This document shows positions 9,849 to 19,860 of a stretch of 64,000 nt of DNA, piece after piece. The stretch spans positions 1 through 64,000 of the forward strand of contig CALGNZ010000118.1 of the NCBI GenBank assembly GCA_937957915.1, read 5' to 3'. The notes below the pieces were generated by a model. That model worked only from the letters and a program-made list of their open reading frames with translations, was not told the DNA's origin and did no database searches. This stretch comes from an uncultured Granulosicoccaceae bacterium. GTDB taxonomy: Bacteria; Pseudomonadota; Gammaproteobacteria; Granulosicoccales; Granulosicoccaceae. The position numbers were made by a program, and so were the translations under genes. The first letter of the stretch is position 1. Each line of letters starts with the position of its first letter.

Positions 9849-9941
9849 TTGAGAGCCACTGGTTAGGGCTCCTGTCGTGTCGTCACCGGCATCTACACGA
9901 CATACAGTTTTTCAACGTTCAATGAGATCAGGCAGTCACTA

Positions 9942-10835
9942 TTGAACAACACGCCAACACGCAAACCGGCCTCTATCGAGCAACTGTTGACTGTGGCCAG
10001 CAGCCAATTGCACAACACAAGCGATAGCGCACGGCTGGACGCCGAGGTGCTGCTGGCCCATGCACTCGAACGAGACCGCAGTTACCTGTATACGTGGCCG
10101 GAGCGAGAGCCACCCACAGCTGTTGCGACCCGGTTTTTGCAAAGCATTGAACAGCGTGAGCACGGGGTGCCTGTTGCCTACCTGACAGGCACAAAAGAAT
10201 TCTGGTCTATGAGGTTTCGCGTCACCAGTGACACACTGGTACCAAGAGCTGATACCGAAACACTCGTGCAACTGGCTATCGATCAGCTGAACTTATATCC
10301 GGGGCCCGTTCTCGATCTTGGCACCGGTTGTGGCGCTATCGCAATCAGCATCGCCAAAGAATACCAGCGCCTGACTGACAACAGCACTGACAACAGTACC
10401 GCTATGCCTGTTGAAGTATCCGCTGCGGATGCCAGTGTGCCCGCACTGAACATAGCGCGTGAAAACGCTCGATCGCTAAACGCCAATGTGTCTTTCTATT
10501 TATCAAACTGGTTTACCCATTTGCCACGTAAAAAATGGCAGCTGGTTGTAAGCAACCCGCCCTACCTGAGCCCGCACGACAAACACTTACCCTCACTAAA
10601 ACATGAGCCGCGTAATGCACTGGTTGCAGCAGACAATGGCCTGGCGGATATAGAAAACATAGTATTAGCAGCAAAGTACCATCTATTGACCAACGCAACG
10701 CTGATGATTGAACACGGCGAGGAACAGGGCTGGTCAGTACGCACACTTATGCAGCGAGCGGGCTATCATTCGATTCGCACAGAGACCGACATAGCCAGTC
10801 GCGACAGAGTGACTCTGGGACAAATGCATGAGTAG
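9942..10835 (+). CDS. prmC: Release-factor glutamine N5-methyltransferase
   Basis: Methylates the Gln of the GGQ motif in RF1 and RF2 using SAM. SAM-binding motif LDLGTGCGAIAI lies near residue 123 and catalytic NPPY near 204 (SNPPYLSP). The start is TTG, because the only nearby upstream ATG runs into a stop. Between the SAM motif and the next conserved acidic region is an insertion with the peptide DNST twice, encoded by an exact-register 12-bp duplication (10377-10400). Its 3' end overlaps the next gene by 8 bp. Confidence 0.95.
   Translation: MNNTPTRKPASIEQLLTVASSQLHNTSDSARLDAEVLLAHALERDRSYLYTWPEREPPTAVATRFLQSIEQREHGVPVAYLTGTKEFWSMRFRVTSDTLVPRADTETLVQLAIDQLNLYPGPVLDLGTGCGAIAISIAKEYQRLTDNSTDNSTAMPVEVSAADASVPALNIARENARSLNANVSFYLSNWFTHLPRKKWQLVVSNPPYLSPHDKHLPSLKHEPRNALVAADNGLADIENIVLAAKYHLLTNATLMIEHGEEQGWSVRTLMQRAGYHSIRTETDIASRDRVTLGQMHE
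10377..10400 (+). repeat. 12-bp in-frame duplication within prmC
   Basis: GACAACAGCACT is followed directly by GACAACAGTACC, giving two DNST peptides. It lies in a loop after the first SAM-binding strand-helix unit, where extra residues are probably tolerated. Confidence 0.8.
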
Positions 10836-12348
10836 TGAAATCACCGCAGAAAACACCTATGCCGCCATTGACCTTGGATCAAACAGTTTCCATATGGCGG
10901 TGGCCGGTGCAACATCAACGCATCTGCAAATGATCGACAAGATGCGGCAACCGGTACGACTGGGCTCAGGCCTCGACAAGGATAACAACATAACGCCTGA
11001 TACGATGGACCGGGCACTTAAGTGCCTCGAACTGTTTCAGCATCGCCTGCGCGGTGTGCCTTCGTCTCAAATCCGCACAGTAGGCACCAACACACTGCGC
11101 CGGGCTCGCAATGCGCAGGAGTTTAATCAGCGCGCAGAATCAATTCTTGGCGCGCCGATTGATATTATCTCGGGGCGCGAGGAAGCCAGACTTATCTATA
11201 CCGGCATTGTCTACGGACGACACGACAACAGAAAGCGTCTGGTAATAGATATTGGCGGTGGCAGCACAGAGCTGATCATTGGTACCGGTATTAATCCGGT
11301 AATCATGGAAAGTGTGAACATGGGATGTGTCAGTGCCACACAAAAATGGTTCAGCAATGCCGATGCCAATATCGCCAAACAATTCGACAAGGCAATTCGA
11401 CGATCACAGCTGGAACTGCGCGCAATAACAGAGCAGTACCGACGCAGCGGATGGGAGGTCTGCATTGGATCTTCCGGTACGATCAAAGCTGTCGAGCGAA
11501 TACTGGTTGCGCTCGGACATACCGAGCATGGCATAAACAGCGAAGGACTGGAGGCCACCAGAAAGCTGCTAACAAAAAAAGGGGTATCAGCCCTGTCTGA
11601 CATCTCTACCATTAGCGACGATAGAAAAGCCGTCATACTTGGCGGACTCGCGGTACTGATTGCCACTTTCAGATCGCTTAAGATCGACTTTATGAATGTC
11701 TCTCACGCAGCACTTCGTGAAGGTGTCATCGTTGATCTTGCCGGAGAGAAGTTAAACGAGCATGTTCGCCACAACGCGATAACGGATATACAACGGCGTT
11801 TTCAAATTGATAAAGAACAGGCCAGCCGGGTAAGCTCAACGGCTGATATGATATTCGACTCTGTTAGCAAAGCATGGGGCCTCGACGACAGACAGCACCG
11901 CACCGCCCTGCACTACGCCTGCGCACTTCACGAGATAGGCCTGTCAGTGGCACATGTGCAATATCATAAGCACGGTGACTATCTCCTCAGCCATGCAGAC
12001 ATGCTCGGCTTTTCTCGCAATGATCAAAACATGCTGGCCGGTCTGGTGCGTAATCACCGCCGCAAAGTGGCCTTGAATGTCGCCAATCGACTGAGCGCGC
12101 CGCACAAGGATAGATTTTTTCATCTCCTCGTTATACTGCGGCTGGCAGTGCTTTTTCATCGCACCAGGCAGGCCAGCGCTGCACCACCGATTACTATATC
12201 CGTCACCACAAACAGCTTGATTATCACACTGCCGCATCAGTGGCTGAGTGAAAACCCGTTGACGCATGCCGACCTGATCAGTGAAATAGGCCCGACCAAA
12301 GCCGCAGGCTTTACGCTGGCTATTCATGCGACGTCACTGCAAAGCTAA
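10828..12348 (+). CDS. Exopolyphosphatase / pppGpp phosphohydrolase (Ppx/GppA family)
   Basis: Member of the ASKHA-fold Ppx/GppA family, which hydrolyses inorganic polyphosphate or pppGpp. The N-terminal phosphate-binding loop is AIDLGSNSFHMA (residues 13-24), and the second glycine-rich loop is VIDIGGGSTELIIG near residue 139. The C-terminal part from about 300 holds an HD-like helical domain (HYACALHEIGLSV). The 506 aa length matches both Ppx and GppA, and I cannot tell the two apart. The start ATG overlaps prmC by 8 bp, so it is probably in the hemA-prfA-prmC transcript. Confidence 0.92.
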   Translation: MSSEITAENTYAAIDLGSNSFHMAVAGATSTHLQMIDKMRQPVRLGSGLDKDNNITPDTMDRALKCLELFQHRLRGVPSSQIRTVGTNTLRRARNAQEFNQRAESILGAPIDIISGREEARLIYTGIVYGRHDNRKRLVIDIGGGSTELIIGTGINPVIMESVNMGCVSATQKWFSNADANIAKQFDKAIRRSQLELRAITEQYRRSGWEVCIGSSGTIKAVERILVALGHTEHGINSEGLEATRKLLTKKGVSALSDISTISDDRKAVILGGLAVLIATFRSLKIDFMNVSHAALREGVIVDLAGEKLNEHVRHNAITDIQRRFQIDKEQASRVSSTADMIFDSVSKAWGLDDRQHRTALHYACALHEIGLSVAHVQYHKHGDYLLSHADMLGFSRNDQNMLAGLVRNHRRKVALNVANRLSAPHKDRFFHLLVILRLAVLFHRTRQASAAPPITISVTTNSLIITLPHQWLSENPLTHADLISEIGPTKAAGFTLAIHATSLQS

Positions 12349-12459
12349 TTGTCTGCTACCGCGACTACAGTATTCACCACAAAGGCTTTTGAAAAGCAGG
12401 TCCGCCGCAAGGGCATAACCTTTTTGCTTCTTTTTTTAGCCTTTCAAAAATGCATCCCG

Positions 12460-12479
12460 GCAGGGCTCTCTTACCCTGC
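12460..12479 (-). terminator. Hairpin terminator after gcvP
   Basis: Inverted repeat GCAGGG / CCCTGC with an 8-nt loop directly after the gcvP stop. On the minus strand a T5 run follows after 9 nt. Further T-runs on the plus strand near 12419-12437 could serve the convergent ppx/gppA gene. Confidence 0.5.
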
Positions 12480-12483
12480 GATG

Positions 12484-15400
12484 CTATACGGCCGAATCAA
12501 CTGTCGGTTCAGCAAACGCATCGATCGGTGGGCAGGTACAAATTAGATGTTTATCGCCGTGCACGTTGTCAACACGACCGACCGGCGGCCAGTACTTGTT
12601 GGTATCGACAGCCTGCTTCACCGGAAATACCGCCTGCTCCCGGGTATAGGGGTGCTCCCAGACGTCACTCATTGCAACTGATGCGGTATGTGGCGCGTTG
12701 CATAACGGATTATCATCGACTGGCAAACGCCCGGCCACTACTTCCTGATACTCGCGATAAATGTTTTCCATTGCTTCGCAGAATCGGTCCAGCTCTCGCT
12801 TCGGTTCACTCTCGGTGGGCTCAATCATTAATGTTCCTGCCACCGGAAACGACATGGTTGGCGCATGGAAGCCATAGTCAATCAAACGCTTGGCGATATC
12901 TTCAACAGTTACCCCGCCATTGTCTTTAAGCACCCTGGTATCGAGAATGCATTCGTGTGCCACATAACCCTCTTCTCCGTGGTATAGAATCGAATATTGA
13001 TCAGCCAGTCGACTGGCGATGTAGTTCGCATTCAGAATCGCATAGCGGGTAGCATCGCGCAGACCAGATGCTCCCATCATGCGGATATACATCCACGTAA
13101 TTGTCAAAATAAGCGCACTACCCCACGGTGCAGCACTGACAGCACCACTGCTCCTTGGGTCAATGCTGTTTGGGACACTGCTGTTTGGGTCAACGCTGTT
13201 TGCCTCAATACTGTTAGGGTCAATGCCGGTATCGACTGCCCCCTCAAATTCCCGATGACCGGGAAGAAACGGTGCGAGGTGCGCGCCCACACCGATTGGA
13301 CCGACGCCCGGACCACCGCCGCCGTGAGGAATGCAAAATGTTTTGTGTAGATTCAGGTGAGACACATCACCGCCAAACTTACCCGGCCTGGCCAAACCGA
13401 CCATCGCGTTAAAGTTCGCACCATCGATATACACCTGCCCGCCGGCGTCATGTATTCGCTCGCATACGGTGGTCACGTGGCTTTCAAAGACACCATGTGT
13501 TGACGGATAGGTAATCATGATCGCACTGATGTTCTGATCATGCGCCGCTATCTTGCGATCGAGATCTTCAAGATCAACATTGCCATTGTCATCGCAGGCA
13601 ACCACCACTACCCGCATGCCGCACAGCTGAGCACTTGCCGGGTTAGTACCATGGGCTGATTGTGGTATCAGACACACGTCGCGGTGATGATCACCACGGC
13701 TCTCATGATAGCGCTTGATGGCCAGCAGACCTGCGTACTCACCCTGACTACCGGCATTCGGCTGTACTGACACAGCGTCGTAACCCGTACAGGCACAAAG
13801 CATCGATTCAATATCACTAATGAGTTCCTGGTAACCACCAGTCTGATGAATCGGTGCAAACGGATGAATATCGCTAAAGTCCGGCCAGGTGACAGCTGCC
13901 ATTTCTGCTGCAGCATTGAGCTTCATGGTGCAGGAGCCCAATGGAATCATTGCTCTGTTTAAAGCCAGATCACGATCGGCCAGCGCCTGCATGTAACGCA
14001 TCATCTGGGTTTCAGATTGATAGTCGTTAAACGCAGCCTGTGTCAGAAAGGCAGTCTCTCTCTTGAGTGATGCCGGCAAAGCGAGTTCCGCATCGTTAAT
14101 AAGCTGCTGCAGATGATCTGTACTTTGTTGCGCGCTTTGCTTTTTGTTTGGCGCCTTGCTTTTACTATCAGTGGCGCTTTCCGATTTACCGGCAGCAGAT
14201 GTAAAAATTTCAATCAACACAGCCAAATCATCAACCGTGCTCGTCTCATCAAACGAAACGCCCAGTGTATCAGCGTCAATCAGACGCAAATTAATACCAC
14301 GCTTTTCTGCCATTTGCAGGTAGTGGTTTGCCTGGCCCGGCACCTTAAGTACCAGTGTGTCAAAGCGACTCACGCTTGCGACATCAATGCCTGCCGCGCG
14401 CAGTTTATCAACCGCTACCGACGCCATTTTGTGAATACGAAGCGCAATACGGCGTAATCCGTCCGGACCGTGATACTTGGCATAGAACGTCGCAATAATA
14501 GCGAGCAAGGCCTGCGCAGTACAAATATTGGAGGTCGCCTTTTCGCGCCTGATATGCTGCTCTCGCGTCTGTAAGGCCAACCGATAAGCCGGGTTGCCAA
14601 GGGCATCAACAGACAGCCCGACCAGACGCCCCGGCATGTTACGTTTGTGTTTATCCGTGGTCGCAAAGAAGGCTGCATGCGGACCGCCAAAGCCCATCGG
14701 TACGCCAAGTCGTTGCGCACTGCCTACCGCGACATCAACACCGATCTCACCGGGCGGGGTAATCAGTGTCAACGCCAGTAAGTCGGTGGCCAAAACCACC
14801 ATGACACCGGCCTTGTGTGCAGACTCTACCAGCGACCGATAGTCTCTGATGACACCCTCGGTATCGGGGCTTTGCAATAAAATGGCACACTCGGTGCCGT
14901 TAAATTCAATGGGTTCATCTTCATCTATAGTCTGTACGTCGATACCGAGAGGTTCAGCGCGGGTGCGGATGACATCAAGCGTTTGCGGATGACAATACTG
15001 CGATACAAGGACACGGGATTTTTTACCACGCTGTGCTCGAAAGCACAGAGTAACGGCCTCTGCAGCAGCTGTGGCTTCGTCCAGCATGGATGCATTGGCA
15101 ATTTGCAAGCCGGTCAGCTCTGTGACCATCGTTTGAAAATTAAACAGAACCTCGAGGCGACCCTGTGATATCTCTGGCTGATACGGCGTATAGGCGGTGT
15201 ACCAGGCCGGATTTTCAAGTACATTGCGCTGGATGACAGCAGGTGTGATGGTGCCGTAGTAGCCCTGCCCTATCATCGACCTGACTACCCTGTTCTTTTG
15301 CCCAATGCGGCGCAGCTCCTGAAGGGCCTCTGCCTCTGACAAAGCCTCAGCAAGATCAAGTGCGGTGTCATCGCGAATACTGTCCGGCACTACACGGTCG

Positions 15401-15498
15401 ATCAGTTCGTCCAGTGTCTTTACACCGATACGCGCGAGCATCAGCTCGACGTCTTTCTCTCTGGGGCCTATGTGGCGCTCCTGAAAAGAATCTGTCAT
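12484..15498 (-). CDS. gcvP: Glycine dehydrogenase (decarboxylating), P protein
   Basis: PLP enzyme of the glycine cleavage system that decarboxylates glycine and passes aminomethyl to lipoylated GcvH. The PLP-binding Lys is in [17 protein letters not shown] chose the ATG at 15498 ([14 protein letters not shown]) because it has a good GAGAGGGG ribosome-binding site and matches the family N-terminus; the frame stays open 26 codons further upstream. At 1004 aa it is longer than the usual 950-960. Part of the excess is a linker of about 60 residues after LSTHLQ-equivalent position 480, rich in Ser/Lys/Gln. Another part is a repeat insertion with DPNS-like pentapeptides (13142-13231) just before the conserved [11 protein letters not shown]. 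It is last in the order gcvT-gcvH-gcvP, after a 243-bp gap from gcvH. Confidence 0.95.
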   Translation of the reverse strand: MTDSFQERHIGPREKDVELMLARIGVKTLDELIDRVVPDSIRDDTALDLAEALSEAEALQELRRIGQKNRVVRSMIGQGYYGTITPAVIQRNVLENPAWYTAYTPYQPEISQGRLEVLFNFQTMVTELTGLQIANASMLDEATAAAEAVTLCFRAQRGKKSRVLVSQYCHPQTLDVIRTRAEPLGIDVQTIDEDEPIEFNGTECAILLQSPDTEGVIRDYRSLVESAHKAGVMVVLATDLLALTLITPPGEIGVDVAVGSAQRLGVPMGFGGPHAAFFATTDKHKRNMPGRLVGLSVDALGNPAYRLALQTREQHIRREKATSNICTAQALLAIIATFYAKYHGPDGLRRIALRIHKMASVAVDKLRAAGIDVASVSRFDTLVLKVPGQANHYLQMAEKRGINLRLIDADTLGVSFDETSTVDDLAVLIEIFTSAAGKSESATDSKSKAPNKKQSAQQSTDHLQQLINDAELALPASLKRETAFLTQAAFNDYQSETQMMRYMQALADRDLALNRAMIPLGSCTMKLNAAAEMAAVTWPDFSDIHPFAPIHQTGGYQELISDIESMLCACTGYDAVSVQPNAGSQGEYAGLLAIKRYHESRGDHHRDVCLIPQSAHGTNPASAQLCGMRVVVVACDDNGNVDLEDLDRKIAAHDQNISAIMITYPSTHGVFESHVTTVCERIHDAGGQVYIDGANFNAMVGLARPGKFGGDVSHLNLHKTFCIPHGGGGPGVGPIGVGAHLAPFLPGHREFEGAVDTGIDPNSIEANSVDPNSSVPNSIDPRSSGAVSAAPWGSALILTITWMYIRMMGASGLRDATRYAILNANYIASRLADQYSILYHGEEGYVAHECILDTRVLKDNGGVTVEDIAKRLIDYGFHAPTMSFPVAGTLMIEPTESEPKRELDRFCEAMENIYREYQEVVAGRLPVDDNPLCNAPHTASVAMSDVWEHPYTREQAVFPVKQAVDTNKYWPPVGRVDNVHGDKHLICTCPPIDAFAEPTVDSAV
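13142..13231. repeat. 15-bp in-frame tandem repeat inside gcvP
   Basis: About six units of 15 bp, plus-strand form close to GGGTCAATGCTGTTT. They translate on the minus strand to variants of a pentapeptide ([25 protein letters not shown]). The array sits between the LPGH(R)EFEGAVDTG segment and [11 protein letters not shown], a place where other P proteins have only a few residues. All units keep the frame. Confidence 0.9.
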
Positions 15499-15741
15499 AC
15501 ACCCCTCTCTATTGGCTGTCCTTTTACATCTTTGCCACTTAACGTTCAGTACACTGTTGAACGACAACTGCCTCATCGATAGTCATTGGAAAACAAACCA
15601 CAGGAAAGCAAACCATTCACTTAAAAGCAGAGAACCATAACTACGCTGTGCATCCGCGGCCATTCCACTTTCGGGCAGCGCGACACATACTTTGCTATAC
15701 CTGCTATGTGCCGCGAGCACTATTACCTGCTGTATCTGCGA

Positions 15742-16131
15742 TCAGCTCTCTGATCCGATAAAAGATTCGTACGCTTCCGCATCAAGCAATTGCTCTATTT
15801 CAGTACCATCAGATGGCTGCATTTGAAATAGCCACCCATTGTTGTAGGGATCGGTATTGACCAGTTCGGGCTCATCAGCCAGTGCACCATTTGCCTCGGC
15901 TATAGACCCCGTCACCGGTGCATAGATATCAGAGGCCGCCTTCACTGACTCGACTACGGCGACTGCATCCTGAGCACTAACCTCGGCATCAACCTCCGGT
16001 GTTTCAACAAACACGAGATCACCAAGTTGCTCTTGTGCATGGTCGGTTATACCGACCGTTATCGATCCGTCGTCATTCAGACGAACCCACTCATGAGATT
16101 GTGTGTATCTAAGTTCTGCTGGAATATTCAT
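15742..16131 (-). CDS. gcvH: Glycine cleavage system H protein
   Basis: Lipoyl-bearing shuttle protein of the glycine cleavage system. The lipoylation Lys is in VESVKAASD (residue about 65), with the usual hammerhead fold pattern. The 129 aa length is normal for the family. It starts [16 protein letters not shown], the classic H-protein opening. The 45-bp gap from gcvT indicates one transcript. The 243-bp region downstream, before gcvP, contains no gene and no glycine riboswitch sequence that I can recognise. Confidence 0.97.
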   Translation of the reverse strand: MNIPAELRYTQSHEWVRLNDDGSITVGITDHAQEQLGDLVFVETPEVDAEVSAQDAVAVVESVKAASDIYAPVTGSIAEANGALADEPELVNTDPYNNGWLFQMQPSDGTEIEQLLDAEAYESFIGSES

Positions 16132-16176
16132 GCTCAGGCTCCCATCATTTTGAATTAGTTTCTTTCATATAATTTT

Positions 16177-17280
16177 CTACAACGGATTACCGTTGCGAAC
16201 AAATACTCTGCGCGTCATGCGCACGGGCAACCGATTCCTGCGGATTTGAACCTCGCAGTCACCCTCGTGATCGGAATCGATGCGGCCAAATGCAATCGAT
16301 TTCTTTAACGTGGGCGAATAGGTGCCACTGGTGATTGCACCGACTTGCCTGTCACCCTGGTATAGTAACTGACCACTACGCAATACACCTTTTTCATCCA
16401 GTACAAAACCGCAAAGCTTTTGCTTTGCACCATTCTTGTATTCACCAGCCAACGCGTTGCGACCATTAAAGGCCCGCTCTTCAGGTTGCCATGCCACTGA
16501 CCAGCCAAGGGCCGAATTGTACGGCGTTGTCGTTTCGTCCATATCGTTGCCATAGAGGCTCATGCCTGCTTCAAGCCGCAGCGTATCGCGCGCGCCCAGG
16601 CCGCAGGGTTGTACACCTGCATTGGTCAGGCAACTCCACATTGTTTCTGCCAGATCCGCAGCCAGTGCAATCTCGTAGCCCTCCTCCCCTGTGTATCCGG
16701 TCGCAGCGATAAACAGTCCATTCACTTCGCAGGCCTGATAGCGCGACAATGCGCTGATTTTCTGCCAGGCCAGTGCAGCCCCGTCAGGTCTGAACGCTGT
16801 CAACGCTGTTTCCAGCGCCTTGTGCGAGGCCGGGCCCTGCACCGCGATCATGGCCAGTTCACTCTTTTCTTCGATATTGATGTCGACGCCTGCCGCCTGT
16901 TCAGTGATCCACTTGAGATCCTTTTCACGGGTAGCTGCGTTAACCACCAAACGATACCGGGACGGTTCGATCAGGTAGGCTATGAGATCGTCGATGATGC
17001 CACCATCATTATTCAGCATGCAGCTATAGAGCGCATCGCCATTGTTGACCAGCTTGCTCACATCATTGCTCAACAGTTGCTGCAGCCATGGCTTTGCACC
17101 AGCGCCATGAATATCAATTATTGTCATGTGAGATACATCGAACATACCCACGTTTTCTCTGACCGCCTGATGCTCGGTAATCAGTGAACCGTAGTGAATC
17201 GGCAACTGCCAGCCGGAGAAATCAACCAGCTTGCCACCCGCATCGATATGCGACTGATACAGTGGTGTTCTTTGTGCCAT
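16177..17280 (-). CDS. gcvT: Glycine cleavage system T protein (aminomethyltransferase)
   Basis: Transfers the methylene group from aminomethyl-GcvH to tetrahydrofolate and releases ammonia. The N-terminus HIDAGGKLVDFSGWQLP is typical, with FDVSHM near residue 47 and the folate-binding segment TGYTGEEGYEI near 190. 367 aa is the usual size. It begins only 33 bp after lnt, leaving no room for a glycine riboswitch, so it is either expressed from the lnt operon or from a promoter inside lnt. Confidence 0.96.
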   Translation of the reverse strand: MAQRTPLYQSHIDAGGKLVDFSGWQLPIHYGSLITEHQAVRENVGMFDVSHMTIIDIHGAGAKPWLQQLLSNDVSKLVNNGDALYSCMLNNDGGIIDDLIAYLIEPSRYRLVVNAATREKDLKWITEQAAGVDINIEEKSELAMIAVQGPASHKALETALTAFRPDGAALAWQKISALSRYQACEVNGLFIAATGYTGEEGYEIALAADLAETMWSCLTNAGVQPCGLGARDTLRLEAGMSLYGNDMDETTTPYNSALGWSVAWQPEERAFNGRNALAGEYKNGAKQKLCGFVLDEKGVLRSGQLLYQGDRQVGAITSGTYSPTLKKSIAFGRIDSDHEGDCEVQIRRNRLPVRMTRRVFVRNGNPL

Positions 17281-17313
17281 CGCTTCCTCTCTATATTTGC
17301 CGCAGCCAGGTGC

Positions 17314-18978
17314 TTATCGAAACCTGATCGCAATCCACCGCCAGAACATAACTAACAACACCAGCATCACTGCCAGCCAGTTGCCTACTGTCACAAACGG
17401 TGTTGATCCTGTACGCGGCACCACCTCAACATCTATTGCCGCGGCTTCGTTTTGTGGCCCTCGCACCAGGACTTCACCGTGCCTGGAAATCATGGATGAT
17501 ATCCCTGTGTTGGTCACTCTAAGCATGGGCCGCTGAAACTCCAGTGCTCGCATGGCGGCAATCTCCTGATGCTGATGAGGTGCCGTCGAGTCGCCAAACC
17601 AGGCATCATTGCTGACATTGATCAGAATGTTCGCAAGCGGTAACTGCGCTTTCATTTCCTCGCCAAACGCATCTTCATAGCAGATAGACATGCCGTAGTA
17701 GACTCCGTTCACCTCAATTGGCTCAACGGGCCCATGGCCTGCACTGAGGTCTGACATCGGTATCATGATAAAGCGCGCCAATACACTCAGTAGCGAGCGA
17801 AACGGCATAAACTCACCGAACGGTACCAGGTGTCGCTTGGTGTACACCTGCTGTTCGTTACCACCCAGCACTTTGATCGAGTTGTAGTACTCGGAAAAAT
17901 CATCGTTGGCCAGAAACCCGCCACTGATCACTGTGCTGCCGCGCTTGTCAGCCTCTTCAACGAATGCATCGATCCAGCCCTGTACATCGGAAAAAAAGGC
18001 GGGTATGGCACTCTCGGGCCATATAATCAGATCAGCAGGCTGATCGGAATCCAGGCCACTCAACGAGGCGTATGTATCGAGTGAATCCTGCAACAGGTTG
18101 GGAACAAACTTGAGCTCCTGCTGGATATTGCCCTGCACCATTTTTACCCGTACCGGCTCACCGGCAACGGTTGTCCACTGCACCTTGCCGAGTAGGCTAC
18201 CGGTTATGACAATCGCCACAACAAGCAGAACTGACACAGCACCAGTTACCGTTCTCCAGCTTTTTGTATAGAGCATGGTGCCAACTAAGCCGATTGCGCC
18301 GGCACACAGCGCCATCATCAAAGAGTTCAATAACACGCCACCGACAGGTGCATAACCGGCAATCGGTGAGTGCAGTGTGGCATAACCGAGGTTAAGCCAC
18401 GGAAAGCCGGTAAACATCCAGCTTCGAACCCATTCCATGAACACCCACACCGATGGCGCTACCAACAGAAACCAGATTGCTCGAGATCTATAGTCACCAA
18501 TGGATTGAGTAAGATCGGCACTGGCATTGCCGGTTAAGCGGTGTGCAATTGTGGCAAAAAAAGCGGGAAAAAAAGCCAGCAATGCAACAAACAAAAAGGT
18601 GCCAACAGCGGCCAGTGGTGCGATTGCATCGCCGAACAGGTGCAGGCTGTAATACACCCAGTAAACACCGGCACCAAAGTAGCCGAGGCCAAAAACATAG
18701 CCATTCGCGAACGCCTGCCGAGGAGACTGGCATCGATAAATAATACTCAGGAATAAGCCAATACAAGGCGCAAGAACGAACCAAAACTCGAACGGTGCAA
18801 AAGCCAGCACCGACACCGCACCACAGAGCAACGAAGCGAGGAATGCCACGACACTGATACGCGAACGAAAGTGTCGTGAGTCTTCGGAAGCGAGGGCGCT
18901 GTCAGCCACGGTCACCGGCGTGCTGACAGATATAAGGGACCATAGCCTGATATCTTGGTATCGATCGTGGAGACGCAA
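17314..18978 (-). CDS. lnt: Apolipoprotein N-acyltransferase
   Basis: Inner-membrane enzyme that adds the third acyl chain to lipoproteins. N-terminal multi-span membrane part (about residues 45-225), then a nitrilase-like periplasmic domain. The catalytic triad is visible: Glu in IIWPESAIPAF, Lys in YTKRHLVPFGEF and Cys in GMSICYEDAF. A final membrane segment ends in WIAIRFR. The longest reading, 554 aa, starts with TTG and has about 40 residues before the first membrane span. A GTG around residues 22-24 is an alternative start; neither has a clear ribosome-binding site. It follows ybeX by 24 bp, the conserved order. Confidence 0.95.
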   Translation of the reverse strand: MRLHDRYQDIRLWSLISVSTPVTVADSALASEDSRHFRSRISVVAFLASLLCGAVSVLAFAPFEFWFVLAPCIGLFLSIIYRCQSPRQAFANGYVFGLGYFGAGVYWVYYSLHLFGDAIAPLAAVGTFLFVALLAFFPAFFATIAHRLTGNASADLTQSIGDYRSRAIWFLLVAPSVWVFMEWVRSWMFTGFPWLNLGYATLHSPIAGYAPVGGVLLNSLMMALCAGAIGLVGTMLYTKSWRTVTGAVSVLLVVAIVITGSLLGKVQWTTVAGEPVRVKMVQGNIQQELKFVPNLLQDSLDTYASLSGLDSDQPADLIIWPESAIPAFFSDVQGWIDAFVEEADKRGSTVISGGFLANDDFSEYYNSIKVLGGNEQQVYTKRHLVPFGEFMPFRSLLSVLARFIMIPMSDLSAGHGPVEPIEVNGVYYGMSICYEDAFGEEMKAQLPLANILINVSNDAWFGDSTAPHQHQEIAAMRALEFQRPMLRVTNTGISSMISRHGEVLVRGPQNEAAAIDVEVVPRTGSTPFVTVGNWLAVMLVLLVMFWRWIAIRFR

Positions 18979-19002
18979 TTAGCACAGACACAGATCGCGA
19001 GC

Positions 19003-19854
19003 TTAGTCTCCAAACTCTTCGTCCGTCGTAACCTGCAACAGATGGATACGACGCGACTCCGCAGACAGCACTTTAAAATGGAAGCGATCTATTTTTGTTT
19101 GTTCGCCCTGATTAGGCATGTGCCCTATCTGTCGCATAACCAAACCACCGATGGTATCGAATTCATCGTCAGACAAATTGGCGTCGAGCTCTTCATTGAA
19201 CTCTTCTATCGGTGTCAGCGCCTTGATCGTATAACCGAACTCGTCGTGTTTGCGAATGTTGGCATCTTCTTCAGCATCATGTTCGTCGTCTATCTCACCG
19301 ACGATTTCCTCGAGCACATCCTCGATAGTGACAATACCTGCCACACCACCGTACTCGTCAACCACGATCGCCATGTGATTATGGTTGGCGCGAAACTCGG
19401 TTAACAGCACATTCAGAGGCTTACTCTCGGGCGTGAACACCGGCGCCCGGACCAACTCGTTCAGATTAAACGACTGACGCTTGCCGGGGAGAGAAAATCG
19501 CAACAGATCCTTGGCTAACAGCACACCGAGTATCTCATCTCGATTTTCACCGATAACCGGGAATCGAGAGTGGCCGGACTCAATAATAGTTGGTAATACA
19601 TTGTCGAGATCTTCGTCCATTTCGACGACAACCATTTGCGCTCGCGGAATCATGATGTCGCGCACTCGCATCACCGCCACATCGAATACACCATCGAGCA
19701 TGGTCATTGTGTCATCGCTGACGATGTCGCGATCCGCGGCATCCCGAAGAACGGTTTTTAACTGATCGACATCACGTGGCTCATCGTCACCGTTAATTGC
19801 CTGACGGATACGCTCAACAAGACTTCTGGACTGCTCAGCAGACTCTTGCGCCAT
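19003..19854 (-). CDS. ybeX: CBS-domain protein CorC/YbeX
   Basis: Cytoplasmic protein with two CBS repeats (about residues 65-185; [11 protein letters not shown] and [25 protein letters not shown]) followed by a CorC_HlyC domain with [12 protein letters not shown]. The family has been linked to magnesium/cobalt efflux and to ribosome metabolism. The 283 aa length is typical. It starts 6 bp after the ybeY stop; ybeZ-ybeY-ybeX-lnt is a conserved gammaproteobacterial unit. Confidence 0.95.
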   Translation of the reverse strand: MAQESAEQSRSLVERIRQAINGDDEPRDVDQLKTVLRDAADRDIVSDDTMTMLDGVFDVAVMRVRDIMIPRAQMVVVEMDEDLDNVLPTIIESGHSRFPVIGENRDEILGVLLAKDLLRFSLPGKRQSFNLNELVRAPVFTPESKPLNVLLTEFRANHNHMAIVVDEYGGVAGIVTIEDVLEEIVGEIDDEHDAEEDANIRKHDEFGYTIKALTPIEEFNEELDANLSDDEFDTIGGLVMRQIGHMPNQGEQTKIDRFHFKVLSAESRRIHLLQVTTDEEFGD

Positions 19855-19860
19855 TAGCTT

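Noticed and set aside
15499-15576. N-terminal extension of gcvP
   Set aside because: The ATG at 15498 has a strong ribosome-binding site and matches the family start; the 26 extra codons do not.
15499-15741. Glycine riboswitch between gcvH and gcvP
   Set aside because: None of the conserved tandem-aptamer sequence blocks are present.
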